This document shows, piece after piece, positions 33,189 to 42,676 of a DNA stretch of 64,000 nt. The notes under the pieces were generated by a model. That model was not told the DNA's origin. It did no database searches and saw only the letters and a list, made by a program, of their open reading frames with translations. Within the stretch, counting starts at the first letter, position 1. Every line of letters begins with the position of its first letter. The stretch comes from Mesorhizobium prunaredense (GTDB taxonomy: Bacteria > Pseudomonadota > Alphaproteobacteria > Rhizobiales > Rhizobiaceae), in NCBI RefSeq assembly GCF_900156895.1, contig NZ_FTPD01000013.1, positions 1 through 64,000 on the forward strand, given 5' to 3'. The position numbers and the translations under genes are program-made.

Positions 33189-34415
33189 CTACTGGCTTGC
33201 CATCGGCACCAGCTTCACCTTGATCACGTCCCCGGGCAGCACGGGCGTATCTTCGCTGGCAGCGATTTCGCTGGTCTTGCCGTCGACAACCCGAACCAGG
33301 CCAAACGACATCGTTGGCTCTTCGCCGTCGCGGTAGCGTTGTAGCGCCGGGCTCCCCGACATGGCTTCGGCCATCAGGCCGGTGTGCATGTTCATCTTGA
33401 GCATTGTTTCGCTGAGATCGGCTTCTGCTTGTTGCCGGCCGGTGGCGAGATCCGCATTCTGGGTGTTCTCCAGGTCGATGGCGTCCTGGTCGGCCTTGCT
33501 GATCGACTGCCTGGCGGTGAGGATAGCCGTTTCGTAATCCAGGATTTTTCCTTCCAGGTCGGCGATCGTTTGCTGCGAAGTCAGAACCCGAGTGTTGACG
33601 ACAAGGCCCTTTTGCGCAAGCGAACCGATGCCGCTGAGCTGTCCCTTTGCCAGGTCGACCTGCCGCTGCTGGTTGACGATCTTTTTCTGCAGCGAATCGA
33701 TCTCGCTCTGCAGAAGCTTCTTCAAATCGTCGAGCGCCTGAAGGCGCAGTTTGAGGTTCTTTTGATCGGCCGTCAGGATCGCCATCTCGTCGGCAACGAT
33801 GCTTGCCAGCTTCGGATCCTCGGCTAGCTCCTTCGGCACGTCGAATGTCGGCTTGTCGGCGATCTCCGCTTCGATGCGCGCGCGCCGAACGATCAGTCGG
33901 ACCCGTTGGTCCTGGAGAACGTCAAACTCGCCCTTGGCGTTGATTATGTCGCGGGCGTACCGCTGTCCTTCGGGGGCCCGCCGGACGCCGCCGGCGATGC
34001 TCATCGCCCTCAGGACGGTCAGGCCGGGCACGTAGGGATACTGGCCCGGCGTCTGGACCTCCCCGGAAATGTAGAACGGCCTGTACTGCGCCATTTCGAC
34101 GGAGGCTTCCGGCCGGTCGGCCAGAGCGAGCTTGCGCTGGAGCGCCTGGCTGATCGCTGCCGCGATCTCGGATGTGGTCTTGCCGGATGCCGGCATTTCG
34201 CCGGCGAACGGCACGGACAATGTTCCAGACGGGCCGACCGTGTATTCTCCGTTGACGGCCGTCCAGTCGCGGAACGTGCCTTCAACGGTCTGCCATTCGG
34301 CCACGCGGATGGTCAGCTTGTCCTGGGATCCAAGCCGGTACTCGTCGGCCGCGGCGAGTTGGGGAATGGCGAGCGCCAGCGCGAGGCAAGTGGTCATAAG
34401 CCGCATCCGTCGCAT
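33189..34415 (-). CDS. exoF: ExoF-type outer-membrane polysaccharide export protein
   Basis: 408 residues from the ATG at 34415; a TTG-start form reaches 34466. Signal peptide MRRMRLMTTCLALALAIPQLAAA, then the polysaccharide-export (PES) domain (DEYRLGSQDKLTIRVAEW...VGPSGTLSVPFAGEM), an SLBB-like segment (YRPFYISGEVQTPGQYPYVPGL) and a long coiled coil (about 180-350). This is the ExoF/GumB-with-coiled-coil layout. Exports EPS through the outer membrane with ExoP. 103 bases downstream of exoY, likely one operon. Confidence 0.88.
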   Translation of the reverse strand: MRRMRLMTTCLALALAIPQLAAADEYRLGSQDKLTIRVAEWQTVEGTFRDWTAVNGEYTVGPSGTLSVPFAGEMPASGKTTSEIAAAISQALQRKLALADRPEASVEMAQYRPFYISGEVQTPGQYPYVPGLTVLRAMSIAGGVRRAPEGQRYARDIINAKGEFDVLQDQRVRLIVRRARIEAEIADKPTFDVPKELAEDPKLASIVADEMAILTADQKNLKLRLQALDDLKKLLQSEIDSLQKKIVNQQRQVDLAKGQLSGIGSLAQKGLVVNTRVLTSQQTIADLEGKILDYETAILTARQSISKADQDAIDLENTQNADLATGRQQAEADLSETMLKMNMHTGLMAEAMSGSPALQRYRDGEEPTMSFGLVRVVDGKTSEIAASEDTPVLPGDVIKVKLVPMASQ

Positions 34416-34569
34416 GCGATTGCTAACCGTGCCGGCCCAGGAGATGTCGAAGATGTTTGTTTTCAACTGTCCGTTTTCCGATTCGCTTTAGCCCGGCCCG
34501 ATGAAGCTTGCTGCAGAATGCTTGGCGTCTGGACAGTCACTCCTCCGCACACAACCGGCTCCCGGCCGG

Positions 34570-35244
34570 TCAATAGCAGCCTCGCGACATCCAGACGGCA
34601 GGTACGGTCTTGATGATGATGCGAATGTCCTCGAACAGCGACCAGTTCTCGACATAGTGGCGATCGAATGCGACGCGGCTGTCATAGGAAACGTCATTGC
34701 GGCCGCTGACCTGCCAGAGCCCGGTCAGGCCAGGGCGCGATTTCAGGTAATAGACGGCCGAACTGCCATAGATTTCGAGCTCGTCGCGCACCACCGGGCG
34801 AGGACCGACAAGGCTCATGTCACCCTGCAGGATATTGATGATCTGCGGCAGTTCATCGAGGCTGAGCTTCCTCAGCACGGCCCCGACGCGCGTGACGCGT
34901 GGATCGTTCTTGAGCTTGCGGGTGGCTATCCATTCGGCCTTGGCTTCCGGGTTGGCGGCAAGGTATGCCGCCAGCACCTGTTCGCCATTCTGTACCATAG
35001 TGCGAAACTTGAGGCACGGGAAAATCCGTCCTCCCCGCCCGATCCGGCTGTGACCGTAGAAAATCGGGCCGCCGTCGGAAAACTTGACAAGCAGCGCGAC
35101 CATCACAAACAGCGGACTGAGAGCAACCAGGCCAATCAGTGAACCGGCGATATCGAAGCTGCGTTTAAGCAGGCCGCCGATTGGTGGAAAGTCGATACCG
35201 GCCTGCGGAAAATTCGCGTCGGCCGGCTTGGCTACGTCCCTCAT
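34570..35244 (-). CDS. exoY: ExoY priming sugar transferase
   Basis: 224 residues. Bacterial sugar transferase of the WbaP/ExoY kind: one N-terminal membrane helix (FDIAGSLIGLVALSPLFVMV, about 30-50), then CLKFRTMV, LRKLSLDELPQIINIL and GDMSLVGPRPVVRDEL. ExoY transfers galactose-1-phosphate from UDP-galactose to undecaprenyl phosphate, the first step of succinoglycan assembly. The TGC motif at 35296-35310 lies 51 bases upstream of its start. Confidence 0.93.
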   Translation of the reverse strand: MRDVAKPADANFPQAGIDFPPIGGLLKRSFDIAGSLIGLVALSPLFVMVALLVKFSDGGPIFYGHSRIGRGGRIFPCLKFRTMVQNGEQVLAAYLAANPEAKAEWIATRKLKNDPRVTRVGAVLRKLSLDELPQIINILQGDMSLVGPRPVVRDELEIYGSSAVYYLKSRPGLTGLWQVSGRNDVSYDSRVAFDRHYVENWSLFEDIRIIIKTVPAVWMSRGCY

Positions 35245-35847
35245 GCGTAAACTCCATACGTTGAACGGATGGTTTGCCGCACGATATCAAAAAAATGCTG
35301 CAGCGCAACACACAATTCCTTGAGCGCCTGAAATAATCACGTCATGCATTGGTTAAATAATAAACCGATCCTGCGCAAATTTTGGCCTTTTATGGCGCGT
35401 TCGTGACAAATTATGGGCAATCTTGAAAAATTCAGTACCTTTATGAGGCTGATTTTGGGCGTATCGCTCTTTGTGCCGCGTGGTTGAGAAATATCGTGCT
35501 GTAGCTTTGTAAAATATATAGCGCTGTTATAGTAAAATACTGGTTAATATTGTTGCTCTTACTGGAGTGAGTCCATACCGGGTCATTGGTCATGATACCG
35601 GGGTGTGCGTCGCAACATGGCAGAGTCGATCCCCCGAACTTATCCAAAATAATTTGCGGTTGGCCTTGCCCGCTATTGCACACTTTAATAGAGTCGCAAA
35701 TTGTTTCTGTCAGAGTATGGACAGCGTGGGAAGGCCGGAAGCAACCGGCTAAAAAAGCGGGTGGCCTCGACAAGCTCGCATGGCGAAGGGAGGCTCGGGG
35801 TGGTCAATCATCGATTTTTGCCCGAGCAGGTTGACGGGCTGTCGGGT
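35245..35847. promoter_or_regulatory. AT-rich divergent promoter region of exoY and exoX
   Basis: A 600-bp non-coding stretch of strikingly low GC (e.g. 35330-35560), unlike its surroundings, with many TTAA/ATAT tracts. Rhizobial exo promoters bound by zinc-finger regulators such as MucR/Ros show this kind of AT richness. No credible gene was found in it. Confidence 0.6.
35296..35310. promoter_or_regulatory. TGC motif upstream of exoY
   Basis: Reverse strand TGTTGCGCTGCAGCA, identical but for one base to the elements at 37674-37688 and 46582-46596. Confidence 0.55.
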
Positions 35848-36120
35848 ATGTCGCTACCAAAATTCATTATTGGCATGATTTTCGCGATGGCGATCGTGGT
35901 CGCCTGGTCTTATCTCGACGGCGCTTCGCTAGGCACAACGCTTTTTCGCGCTATAGCCTGCGCCATTGTCATTCAACTGGGCTACTTTCTGCTCGTTTTC
36001 GCCATGGTTGCCAGAAATACCCCGACGTCGGCGGATAAGATTCGCGACGCCGAACGAAGGCTGAGTTCGACCGAAGCGGCCGATGGCGAGAAGTTCGGTG
36101 CCCGGAGAAGCCTCCACTGA
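35848..36120 (+). CDS. exoX: ExoX/SyrA-type exopolysaccharide production repressor
   Basis: 90 residues from the ATG at 35848: MSLPKFIIGMIFAMAIVVAWSYLDG..., two transmembrane helices (about 5-22 and 35-53) and a polar tail. It matches the SyrA/ExoX family of small inner-membrane proteins that dampen EPS synthesis, probably through ExoY. Divergent from exoY, as in S. meliloti. An upstream in-frame start at 35701 lacks the family sequence. Confidence 0.85.
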   Translation: MSLPKFIIGMIFAMAIVVAWSYLDGASLGTTLFRAIACAIVIQLGYFLLVFAMVARNTPTSADKIRDAERRLSSTEAADGEKFGARRSLH

Positions 36121-36520
36121 CCTGACGGCAGGTAGCGTCGGCCAGGTCCCTGGCGGACTGCTCGCCCGACAGCATCCTGGGCAACCGGCTTGCGGATTTC
36201 CCCTTCAGGCTCGGATCGTCTGACTCAGCCACCACTGCCTAAACTCTGTCGATCGACCTGGTGTTCAGCGACTCGAGTGCGCTGACGCCCCATCCAGAAT
36301 GGGCAGGGACGGTGTGCGAAGCGGCCCGCCTATTCGCTGGCATTTCACCGCCCGTTGATTTGCGCCATGACGACACCGAAAGGAAAGACTGGACGGACCG
36401 AATGATTTTAACGATGCTTCGCACTCGCAGCATAGCGCCGGCTGATGTTTCGTACAGCCGCAGTCAGTGAGAACGAGAGCTGCATTGGACATCAAAGGGG
36501 GAGAAAATTCGGAGCTACCT
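36121..36520. other. intergenic stretch, no gene seen
   Basis: 400 bases between exoX and the ExoU-like gene with no credible frame, terminator or TGC motif recognised. Confidence 0.4.
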
Positions 36521-37555
36521 GTGCAGTCGAGAGGCGAATTGGTGACAGAACCGGAAGTCTGCGTGATCATCGCCGCCCGCAACGCGGCGCGGACAATTGC
36601 GGTTGCCATCGCTTCGGCCTTGCGCGAGCCGGAGGTGGGCGAAGTCGTCGTCGTCGATGACGCCTCCACTGACGATACCGCGAAAGTCGCTCGGGCGGCC
36701 GACGATGGCAGCGGCAGGCTTTCCGTCATCCGGCTCGACGTCAACGGCGGTCCTTCCTTCGCCCGCAACGCCGCGATCGCCAGTTCCAAATCGCCGTTCA
36801 TCAGCATTCTGGACGCCGACGATTTTTTTCTCGAGGGCAGATTTCGCGAGTTGTTCGCCAGCGCCGATTGGGATTTCGCTGCCGACAACATCATGATGAT
36901 CAGGGACGATGCGGCGACCGACGTTTCGAAAATCACCGCTCCGCGGTTTTCGGCCGATCCGGAATTTCTCGATTTCGAGCGCTTCATCGAAGGCAACATC
37001 TCCAGTCGTCGTGTGCAGAGAGGTGAGTTGGGTTTCCTCAAACCGGTGATCAGCCGCGCTTTTCTGGACCGGCATGGGCTGCGCTATGACGAAAACCTGC
37101 GGTTGGGCGAAGACTATGAACTCTACGCGCGCGCGGTTGCTTGCGGGGCGCGCTTCAAGGTCATCAGGTCCTGCGGCTACGGCGCGATCGTTCGCGCGGA
37201 TTCGCTGAGCGGTCAGCACAAGACGCAGGATCTCAAGCGTCTGGCCGACGCGGATCTGGCGCTGCTGGCGATCGACAGTTTGCCGGAAGGCTCCAAGGCG
37301 ATGCTCAGAAAGCACGAACGGCAGGTGCGCGACAAATATCGGTTGCGAAACTTCCTCGACGTGAAGAACGAGAAAGGGCTGACAGCGGCTGCGGCCTACG
37401 CCCTGGCCAGCCAATCCAATCTCATCCCCATCGTTCGCGGCGTGGCCGCCGACAAGCTGGATGCGCTGTTTCGCCGCGCCGGCTTTGGCTCGAAACAGCC
37501 TGTGCCGCCGCGGCGCTTTCTCATGGCCGCAACCAGCCCGGTCGGCGAGGCTTGA
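36521..37555 (+). CDS. exoU: ExoU/ExoO-like family 2 glycosyltransferase
   Basis: 344 residues from a GTG at 36521 (GGAG 6 bases upstream; a GTG at 36467 is possible). GT-A fold motifs: VCVIIAARNAARTIAVAIASA, VVVVDDASTDDTAKVA, GGPSFARNAAI, ISILDADDFFLEGRF and GEDYELYARA. It is closely similar in layout to the 49777-50745 product, so the two may be paralogues adding successive glucoses in the side chain. The exact exo letter is an inference. Confidence 0.8.
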   Translation: MQSRGELVTEPEVCVIIAARNAARTIAVAIASALREPEVGEVVVVDDASTDDTAKVARAADDGSGRLSVIRLDVNGGPSFARNAAIASSKSPFISILDADDFFLEGRFRELFASADWDFAADNIMMIRDDAATDVSKITAPRFSADPEFLDFERFIEGNISSRRVQRGELGFLKPVISRAFLDRHGLRYDENLRLGEDYELYARAVACGARFKVIRSCGYGAIVRADSLSGQHKTQDLKRLADADLALLAIDSLPEGSKAMLRKHERQVRDKYRLRNFLDVKNEKGLTAAAAYALASQSNLIPIVRGVAADKLDALFRRAGFGSKQPVPPRRFLMAATSPVGEA

Positions 37556-37673
37556 GCTGGTCCGCCGGCGCCATGCCAATCATGTCAACAGGTCCTTACC
37601 CTGCCTCAAAGCGATGCGAATTTCCGATTCGCCGCACTAGGTGGTTGCCTACTCGCTTTGGGGATGGCATGTA

Positions 37674-37688
37674 TGTTGCGGTGCAGCA
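37674..37688. promoter_or_regulatory. TGC motif upstream of coiled-coil gene and exoK
   Basis: TGTTGCGGTGCAGCA, 14 of 15 bases as in the exoY element read in reverse. Confidence 0.55.
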
Positions 37689-37819
37689 ATTTTGATTGGC
37701 TGTTTGAATCGGCCGAAAATGTCCGCCTGTCAGAGGAGCGGGACGATGCGACAAGAACTTTTTTGGCCCGGCCGGGCACAAGGGATAGCTTAGGCCGGCT
37801 ATGACAGGAAACTGAGCGC

Positions 37820-38218
37820 ATGGCCTCGATATTTGGCTTCAGATCAAGGGATCCGGCTCGAGATAGGCAGACCGATATCTCGCGCCTTGACCGCCTGGCA
37901 AAGCTGCTTGACCAGATCGCAGCCGAGATCGAGGCGGAGAAAAACGGGCTTGAGAATCGCTACCGGACAAAGGCCACCAACGCCGCCTTCCTGGTCGAGG
38001 CGATGGAAAATGGCGCGGCCTCCCCCAGCAGATCCTCCGAGGTCAGCGAACTGACGAAGTCGATCCTGAATTACGAGCGGCGCATCGCGGCGCTCGCCCG
38101 CCAGAACGAATTGATGAAGGGTCTCCGGCATTCGCTGGATGCTATCTTCGACGAAAGCGCCCAGCCTAGCTCGACCACCAAGGCTGATTTCGCCAACCCG
38201 GCCGCCGGCGCGGGGTGA
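37820..38218 (+). CDS. hypothetical coiled-coil protein
   Basis: 132 residues, mostly helical: a basic N-terminus (MASIFGFRSRDPARDRQTD), helices DRLAKLLDQIAAEIEAEKNGLENRY and LTKSILNYERRIAALARQNELM, and a disordered Ser/Thr-rich tail. No signal peptide or domain recognised. It is first behind the TGC motif and 146 bases before exoK, so it may belong to the EPS regulon. Function unknown. Confidence 0.6.
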   Translation: MASIFGFRSRDPARDRQTDISRLDRLAKLLDQIAAEIEAEKNGLENRYRTKATNAAFLVEAMENGAASPSRSSEVSELTKSILNYERRIAALARQNELMKGLRHSLDAIFDESAQPSSTTKADFANPAAGAG

Positions 38219-38364
38219 AATTTCAAAGATCCTGGGTGGCGCCACTGGGCAACAACCAGGCAACCGGAGAAGCTACCGGCAGAAGGTCAAGGTCAGCTCG
38301 TTTCGTCATGGTTTTGAACATCGACTTTGGGTTGGGGGGGCGCACAGCACAAGGTGAGTTTGGT

Positions 38365-39234
38365 ATGAACGCGGATTCGAAAAGCACGTCCACCCCGGCA
38401 ACCGGCGACCGGCCGTTCACGCAATTGAGGAGGCAACGGAAACTGAGGCAGCTATGTTCGGGCGGTGCGTTTCTGCTGGTCGCACTCGGCAGCCTGGTTG
38501 CGGGCCCGACCCCTTCCCGTTCGCAGGACATCCCGACTGCGCCATCGTTCGTAGATGATTTCACCAGCTTCGACCGGGCGCGTTGGTACATTGCCGACGG
38601 CTGGGCGAACGGCAAGTATCAGAACTGCATCTGGTCCAAAAGACAGGTCAAGCTTTCCGATGGCATGCTGACGCTCGGTTTCGAAAAGCAGAAAGTGAAG
38701 GATCGCGACTTTGCCTGCGGCGAGGTCCAATCCAAGCAGCGCTTCGGCTATGGCACCTATGAGGCGCGGCTGAAAACCGATTCGGGCTCTGGCATCAACG
38801 CCTCCTTCTTCACCTACATCGGCCCCACCGATAAGCAGCCGTGGGATGAAATCGACTTCGAGGTGCTGACCAAGGACACCTCCAAAGTGCAGGTCAACGC
38901 CTACATCGCCGGCAAGGGCAATAACGAGAAAGTGGTGGATGTAGCTGGCGGCACGGACAAGGCTTTCAACGATTACGCCTTCGTCTGGGAGAAGGACCGG
39001 CTGCGCTGGTACGTCAATGGCGAGCTGGTGAACACGATCACCGATCCGGCAAAGCTGCCCAGCCATGCGCAAAAGATATTTTTTAGCCTCTGGGGCAGCG
39101 ACACGATGAAGGAATGGCTGGGGCCGTTTTCGGATCCGGGTCGCAAGCTTACCTTGCAAGTGGATCGCGTCGCATTCACGGCGCTCGGCCAGCCATGCCA
39201 GTTTCCGGAATCGCTGGCATGCAGCATTAAGTAA
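38365..39234 (+). CDS. exoK: ExoK endo-1,3-1,4-beta-glycanase (GH16)
   Basis: 289 residues. Long n-region, then a hydrophobic segment (GGAFLLVALGSLVAG, about 33-47) for export. GH16 domain from about 60: IADGWANGKYQNCIWSKRQ, GYGTYEARLKTDSGSGINASF and the catalytic motif DEIDFE at 161-166 (nucleophile Glu162, acid/base Glu166). ExoK cleaves nascent succinoglycan to lower molecular weight forms. 61 bases before ugd. Confidence 0.92.
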   Translation: MNADSKSTSTPATGDRPFTQLRRQRKLRQLCSGGAFLLVALGSLVAGPTPSRSQDIPTAPSFVDDFTSFDRARWYIADGWANGKYQNCIWSKRQVKLSDGMLTLGFEKQKVKDRDFACGEVQSKQRFGYGTYEARLKTDSGSGINASFFTYIGPTDKQPWDEIDFEVLTKDTSKVQVNAYIAGKGNNEKVVDVAGGTDKAFNDYAFVWEKDRLRWYVNGELVNTITDPAKLPSHAQKIFFSLWGSDTMKEWLGPFSDPGRKLTLQVDRVAFTALGQPCQFPESLACSIK

Positions 39235-39295
39235 AGACCAATCTGAACCGGCCGGGCCGAAAGCGCTCCGAAGTCTTGAACAGGAATGAAATCAC

Positions 39296-40627
39296 ATGAA
39301 TTTGACGGTCTTTGGAATCGGCTATGTCGGTCTGGTGCAGGCGGCGGTGCTTGCCGAAGTCGGCCATCAGGTAGTATGCGTCGACATCGACGTGAAAAAG
39401 GTGGAGCGGCTCAATCAGGGCCTCATCCCGATTTTCGAGCCCGGGCTCGAAAACCTCGTCAAGGAGAACCATGCGGCCGGCCGCATCAAGTTCACCACCG
39501 ACGCCGCGGCCGCCGTCAAGCATGGCCAGATCCAGATGATCGCTGTCGGCACGCCTCCGGGCGAGGATGGTTCGGCCGACCTCAAATATGTGCTGGCCGT
39601 TGCCGAGGCCATCGGCCGGGAGATGGCCGCGCCCAAGATCGTCGTCGGCAAGTCGACCGTGCCGGTCGGCACCTGCGAAAAGATAAAGGCCAGGATCGCC
39701 GCGACGCTGAAGGCGCGGGGCCGCGAGGATCTGACTTTCGACGTCGCCTCCAATCCGGAATTCCTCAAGGAAGGCTCCGCGGTGGCCGACTGCATGAAGC
39801 CCGACCGCATCATCGTCGGCACCGGCAGCGAGGACACCGAGGCGGTGTTGCGCGAGCTTTACGCTCCCTTCAACCGCAACCACGAGAAGATGATCGTGAT
39901 GGATGTGCGCAGCGCCGAGTTCACCAAATACGCGGCCAATTGCATGCTGGCGACCAAGATCAGCTTCATGAACGAAATGGCCAATTTGGCCGAGGAACTC
40001 GGCGCCGACATCGAGGAGGTCCGCAAGGGCATCGGCAGCGATCCGCGCATCGGCTACCACTTCATCTATCCGGGCCTCGGCTATGGCGGCTCGTGCTTCC
40101 CCAAGGATGTGCGCGCCCTGATCAAGACCGCCGAAGGCGTCAAATTCGATGCCAAGCTGCTGCGCGCCGTCGAGGAACGCAACAACGAACAGAAATCGGT
40201 CCTGTTCGATAAGGTGAACCGCTATTTCAAGGGCAATCTGAAGGGCAAGACTTTTGCGCTGTGGGGCCTGGCCTTCAAGCCCAATACCGACGACATGCGC
40301 GAGGCGCCGGCTCGGGTTCTCATGGAAGCGCTCTGGAAGGCCGGCGCCAAAGTGCAGGCTTACGATCCCGAGGCGATGCAGGAATGCCAGGCCATCTACG
40401 GACTGCGCGAGGATCTGCTCTTGTGCGGGACCAAGGAGGCAGCACTGCGTGGCGCCGATGCGCTCATGATCGCCACCGACTGGAAGACCTTCCAGGCGCC
40501 GTCGTTCGACGCGATCAAGGATGCGCTGTCCACGCCGATCATCTTCGACGGCCGAAACCTCTACGATCCCAAGGTCATCACTCGCTACGGCATCGAATAT
40601 CACTCGATCGGCAGGATGGCGGCGTGA
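39296..40627 (+). CDS. ugd: UDP-glucose 6-dehydrogenase
   Basis: 443 residues. N-terminal NAD domain [23 protein letters not shown] with acidic VDIDVKKVE, three-domain UDP-sugar dehydrogenase layout, the active-site Cys in [14 protein letters not shown] (about residue 264) and C-terminal [12 protein letters not shown]. Forms UDP-glucuronate from UDP-glucose. Succinoglycan itself lacks uronic acid, so its presence here suggests an acidic EPS different from that of S. meliloti. Confidence 0.93.
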   Translation: MNLTVFGIGYVGLVQAAVLAEVGHQVVCVDIDVKKVERLNQGLIPIFEPGLENLVKENHAAGRIKFTTDAAAAVKHGQIQMIAVGTPPGEDGSADLKYVLAVAEAIGREMAAPKIVVGKSTVPVGTCEKIKARIAATLKARGREDLTFDVASNPEFLKEGSAVADCMKPDRIIVGTGSEDTEAVLRELYAPFNRNHEKMIVMDVRSAEFTKYAANCMLATKISFMNEMANLAEELGADIEEVRKGIGSDPRIGYHFIYPGLGYGGSCFPKDVRALIKTAEGVKFDAKLLRAVEERNNEQKSVLFDKVNRYFKGNLKGKTFALWGLAFKPNTDDMREAPARVLMEALWKAGAKVQAYDPEAMQECQAIYGLREDLLLCGTKEAALRGADALMIATDWKTFQAPSFDAIKDALSTPIIFDGRNLYDPKVITRYGIEYHSIGRMAA

Positions 40628-40702
40628 GATCATGCGAGAACGGCCGGCTGGGGCACCAAGGAAGCTGATGAACGCGCTCGTATCAACAAAGGGTTTTATC
40701 TG

Positions 40703-42163
40703 ATGGTGCTGGGCATCAGGCCGGAACAGATCGCCAACGAGCATTTCGACCTTGTCGCCATCGGTTCCGGCTTCGGTTCGGCCTTCTTCCTGCATGCGTT
40801 CGCCAAGCAGCGAAAGGCACGCATTCTGGTTCTGGAATGGGGCCGCCACAACACACATGAATGGCAGCTCGAGCAGAACGTCAACACCGACATCGAGGAC
40901 GAGACCACCTACAAGACCAACTCTGACAAGCCGTGGAACTATACCATCGGATTGGGTGGCGGAACGAATTGCTGGTTCGCTCAGACGCCGCGCTTTCATC
41001 CGAACGACTTCAGGCTGAAAAGCCTCTACGGCGTCGGTAACGATTGGCCGATCAGCTATGACGAGCTCGAGCCGTTCTACTGCGATGCAGAGGACGTCAT
41101 GTCGATTTCGGGCGACCCCGACATGGCGGCGATGATGCCGCGTTCCAGGCCATTTCCCCAGCCACCGCATCACATGTCGACGCCGGACCGGATGATGAAA
41201 ACGGCGCAGCCGGACCAGCATTTTGTCATGCCGACAGCCCGGGCGCGCGTGCCGACTGCGCAGCGGTCTTCGTGCTGCGCCAACTTGCGATGCGGATTAT
41301 GTCCGGTCGATGCCAAATTCACCGCCAACAATGGCCTGATGCACGTCTTCGAGCATCCCGACGTTTCGGTCTGCCTTGGCGCTGAAGTGCGCCGGCTCGA
41401 CCATATCGGCGGTTCGGTCCGTTCGGTCGCCTTCGTGCATGAGGGCAAGGAATATTCGGTCAGCGGCGATCTTTTCATATTGGGTGCCAATGCCATCCAG
41501 AGCCCGGCGATCATGTTGCGGTCCGGCCTGTCGGGCGAATTCGTCGGGCGCGGCCTGCACGAATCCTACGGATGGAACTTCGAAGCCTATCTCGACGGTG
41601 TCGATAATTTCGACGGAAGCACCATCACCACCGGCTTGAATTTCGGCCTTTATGACGGCGCTCACAGATCAGACCATGCGGCGGCGCTGGTCTATTTCGA
41701 AAACCGCTGGCAGCACGGGATGCGCCCCGAAAAGGGACGTGTCCGTCAGACGCTTCCCCTCATCATTGTTACCGAAGACCTGCTCGACCCGGAAAATCTC
41801 GTGATTCTCGACGAGGATGAAAACGCCTTTGTCAGTTTCGCGGGAGCATCCGACTATGCCGTCAAGGGCATGGCGCGGGCAAAGGAGAAATTGGCGGCGC
41901 TTCTGGCGCCGCTGCCGGTCGAAGAGATCTTCGATCGCGGCATCCGGCGCACCGAGTCGCATGTCCAGGGCACGTTGCGGATGGGCTCGAGCCCGGCCGA
42001 TTCGGTCGTCGATCGGGACATGATCCACCATCAGCTCAGGAACCTGGTTGTCGTCGGCTCGAGCACATATCCAAGCTGCTCCTGCGCCAACCCGAGCCTG
42101 ACGGCGGCGGCCCTCTCCCTGCGGGCGGCTAGTCGGATAGCAGGAAAGGAAATGGCCGGATGA
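40703..42163 (+). CDS. GMC oxidoreductase with CC-x4-C-x2-C cluster motif
   Basis: 486 residues. FAD-binding FDLVAIGSGFGSAFFL (15-30), GGGTNCWFAQTPRF, C-terminal GMC block (VVVGSSTYPSCSCANPSLTAAALSLRAASRI). Residues 191-200 read CCANLRCGLC; four Cys with this spacing recall the 3Fe-4S ligand segment of FAD-dependent glucose dehydrogenases. It has no signal peptide of its own but overlaps (ATGA) a small Tat-signal gene, the typical dehydrogenase large/small subunit pair. Probably a periplasmic sugar dehydrogenase acting on an EPS-related or free sugar. Confidence 0.82.
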   Translation: MVLGIRPEQIANEHFDLVAIGSGFGSAFFLHAFAKQRKARILVLEWGRHNTHEWQLEQNVNTDIEDETTYKTNSDKPWNYTIGLGGGTNCWFAQTPRFHPNDFRLKSLYGVGNDWPISYDELEPFYCDAEDVMSISGDPDMAAMMPRSRPFPQPPHHMSTPDRMMKTAQPDQHFVMPTARARVPTAQRSSCCANLRCGLCPVDAKFTANNGLMHVFEHPDVSVCLGAEVRRLDHIGGSVRSVAFVHEGKEYSVSGDLFILGANAIQSPAIMLRSGLSGEFVGRGLHESYGWNFEAYLDGVDNFDGSTITTGLNFGLYDGAHRSDHAAALVYFENRWQHGMRPEKGRVRQTLPLIIVTEDLLDPENLVILDEDENAFVSFAGASDYAVKGMARAKEKLAALLAPLPVEEIFDRGIRRTESHVQGTLRMGSSPADSVVDRDMIHHQLRNLVVVGSSTYPSCSCANPSLTAAALSLRAASRIAGKEMAG

Positions 42164-42609
42164 TCAAGGTTTCGCGACGCGCGGCACTGGCCATCATGGC
42201 TGGCGGAGTTGCTTCGACCGGCATCGCCTACGCCACCGTTTCCTCGCTTTCGGACGAGGACCTGGTGCGCGTCACGCTCGAAAGATATTTCGGCAGGCTG
42301 AACATGCGCATCGAGCATTTGCAGCAGTTCGTCCTGGAATTCCAGAAGCGGAACCCCTGGATATTTCCGAACACAAAGCTGGGCGATGCTGTCACTCTGC
42401 TTGAGGCGCTGAAATTGGGCGCCGCCCGCCGGTTTCTGCCCGAACAGAAAAAAGAGGATCTGAGACATTTCGACCGCTGGGTCATTGCCGAGTTCCATAT
42501 GCTGACCGACTACGCCCGGCGCAGTTCGCCAGCCGACCCGGTCCGGTTCACCGGATGGCAGCCATGCACCAATCCGTTCGCCAATTTAGAGACGCAGCAG
42601 GATGTTTGA
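42160..42609 (+). CDS. small Tat-targeted dehydrogenase subunit
   Basis: 149 residues, start overlapping the GMC stop by 4 bases. The N-terminus VSRRAALAIMAGGVASTGIAYA is a twin-arginine-like signal (SRRAALAI). The mature part has LVRVTLERYFGRLNMRIEHLQQF, ALKLGAARRF and HFDRWVIAEFHMLTDYAR, like the small subunits of FAD dehydrogenases that fold with and export the flavin subunit. No haem-binding CxxCH is present, so a cytochrome partner must come from elsewhere. Confidence 0.72.
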   Translation: MIKVSRRAALAIMAGGVASTGIAYATVSSLSDEDLVRVTLERYFGRLNMRIEHLQQFVLEFQKRNPWIFPNTKLGDAVTLLEALKLGAARRFLPEQKKEDLRHFDRWVIAEFHMLTDYARRSSPADPVRFTGWQPCTNPFANLETQQDV

Positions 42610-42676
42610 AGCGGGTCGCAAGCCGTAATAGCCGTGCGAGCCCGTAAACTTGAGAATGCGACAAGGAGCCGAAACC

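Noticed and set aside
34570..35244. Undecaprenyl-phosphate glucose transferase instead of ExoY
   Set aside because: The protein has only one N-terminal membrane helix and the short catalytic form, and lies beside exoF and exoX, which favours the galactose-specific ExoY.
39227..41221. 664-residue open frame on the minus strand
   Set aside because: It is antisense to ugd and the GMC gene, both clear families, and its composition is that of a mirror frame in GC-rich DNA.
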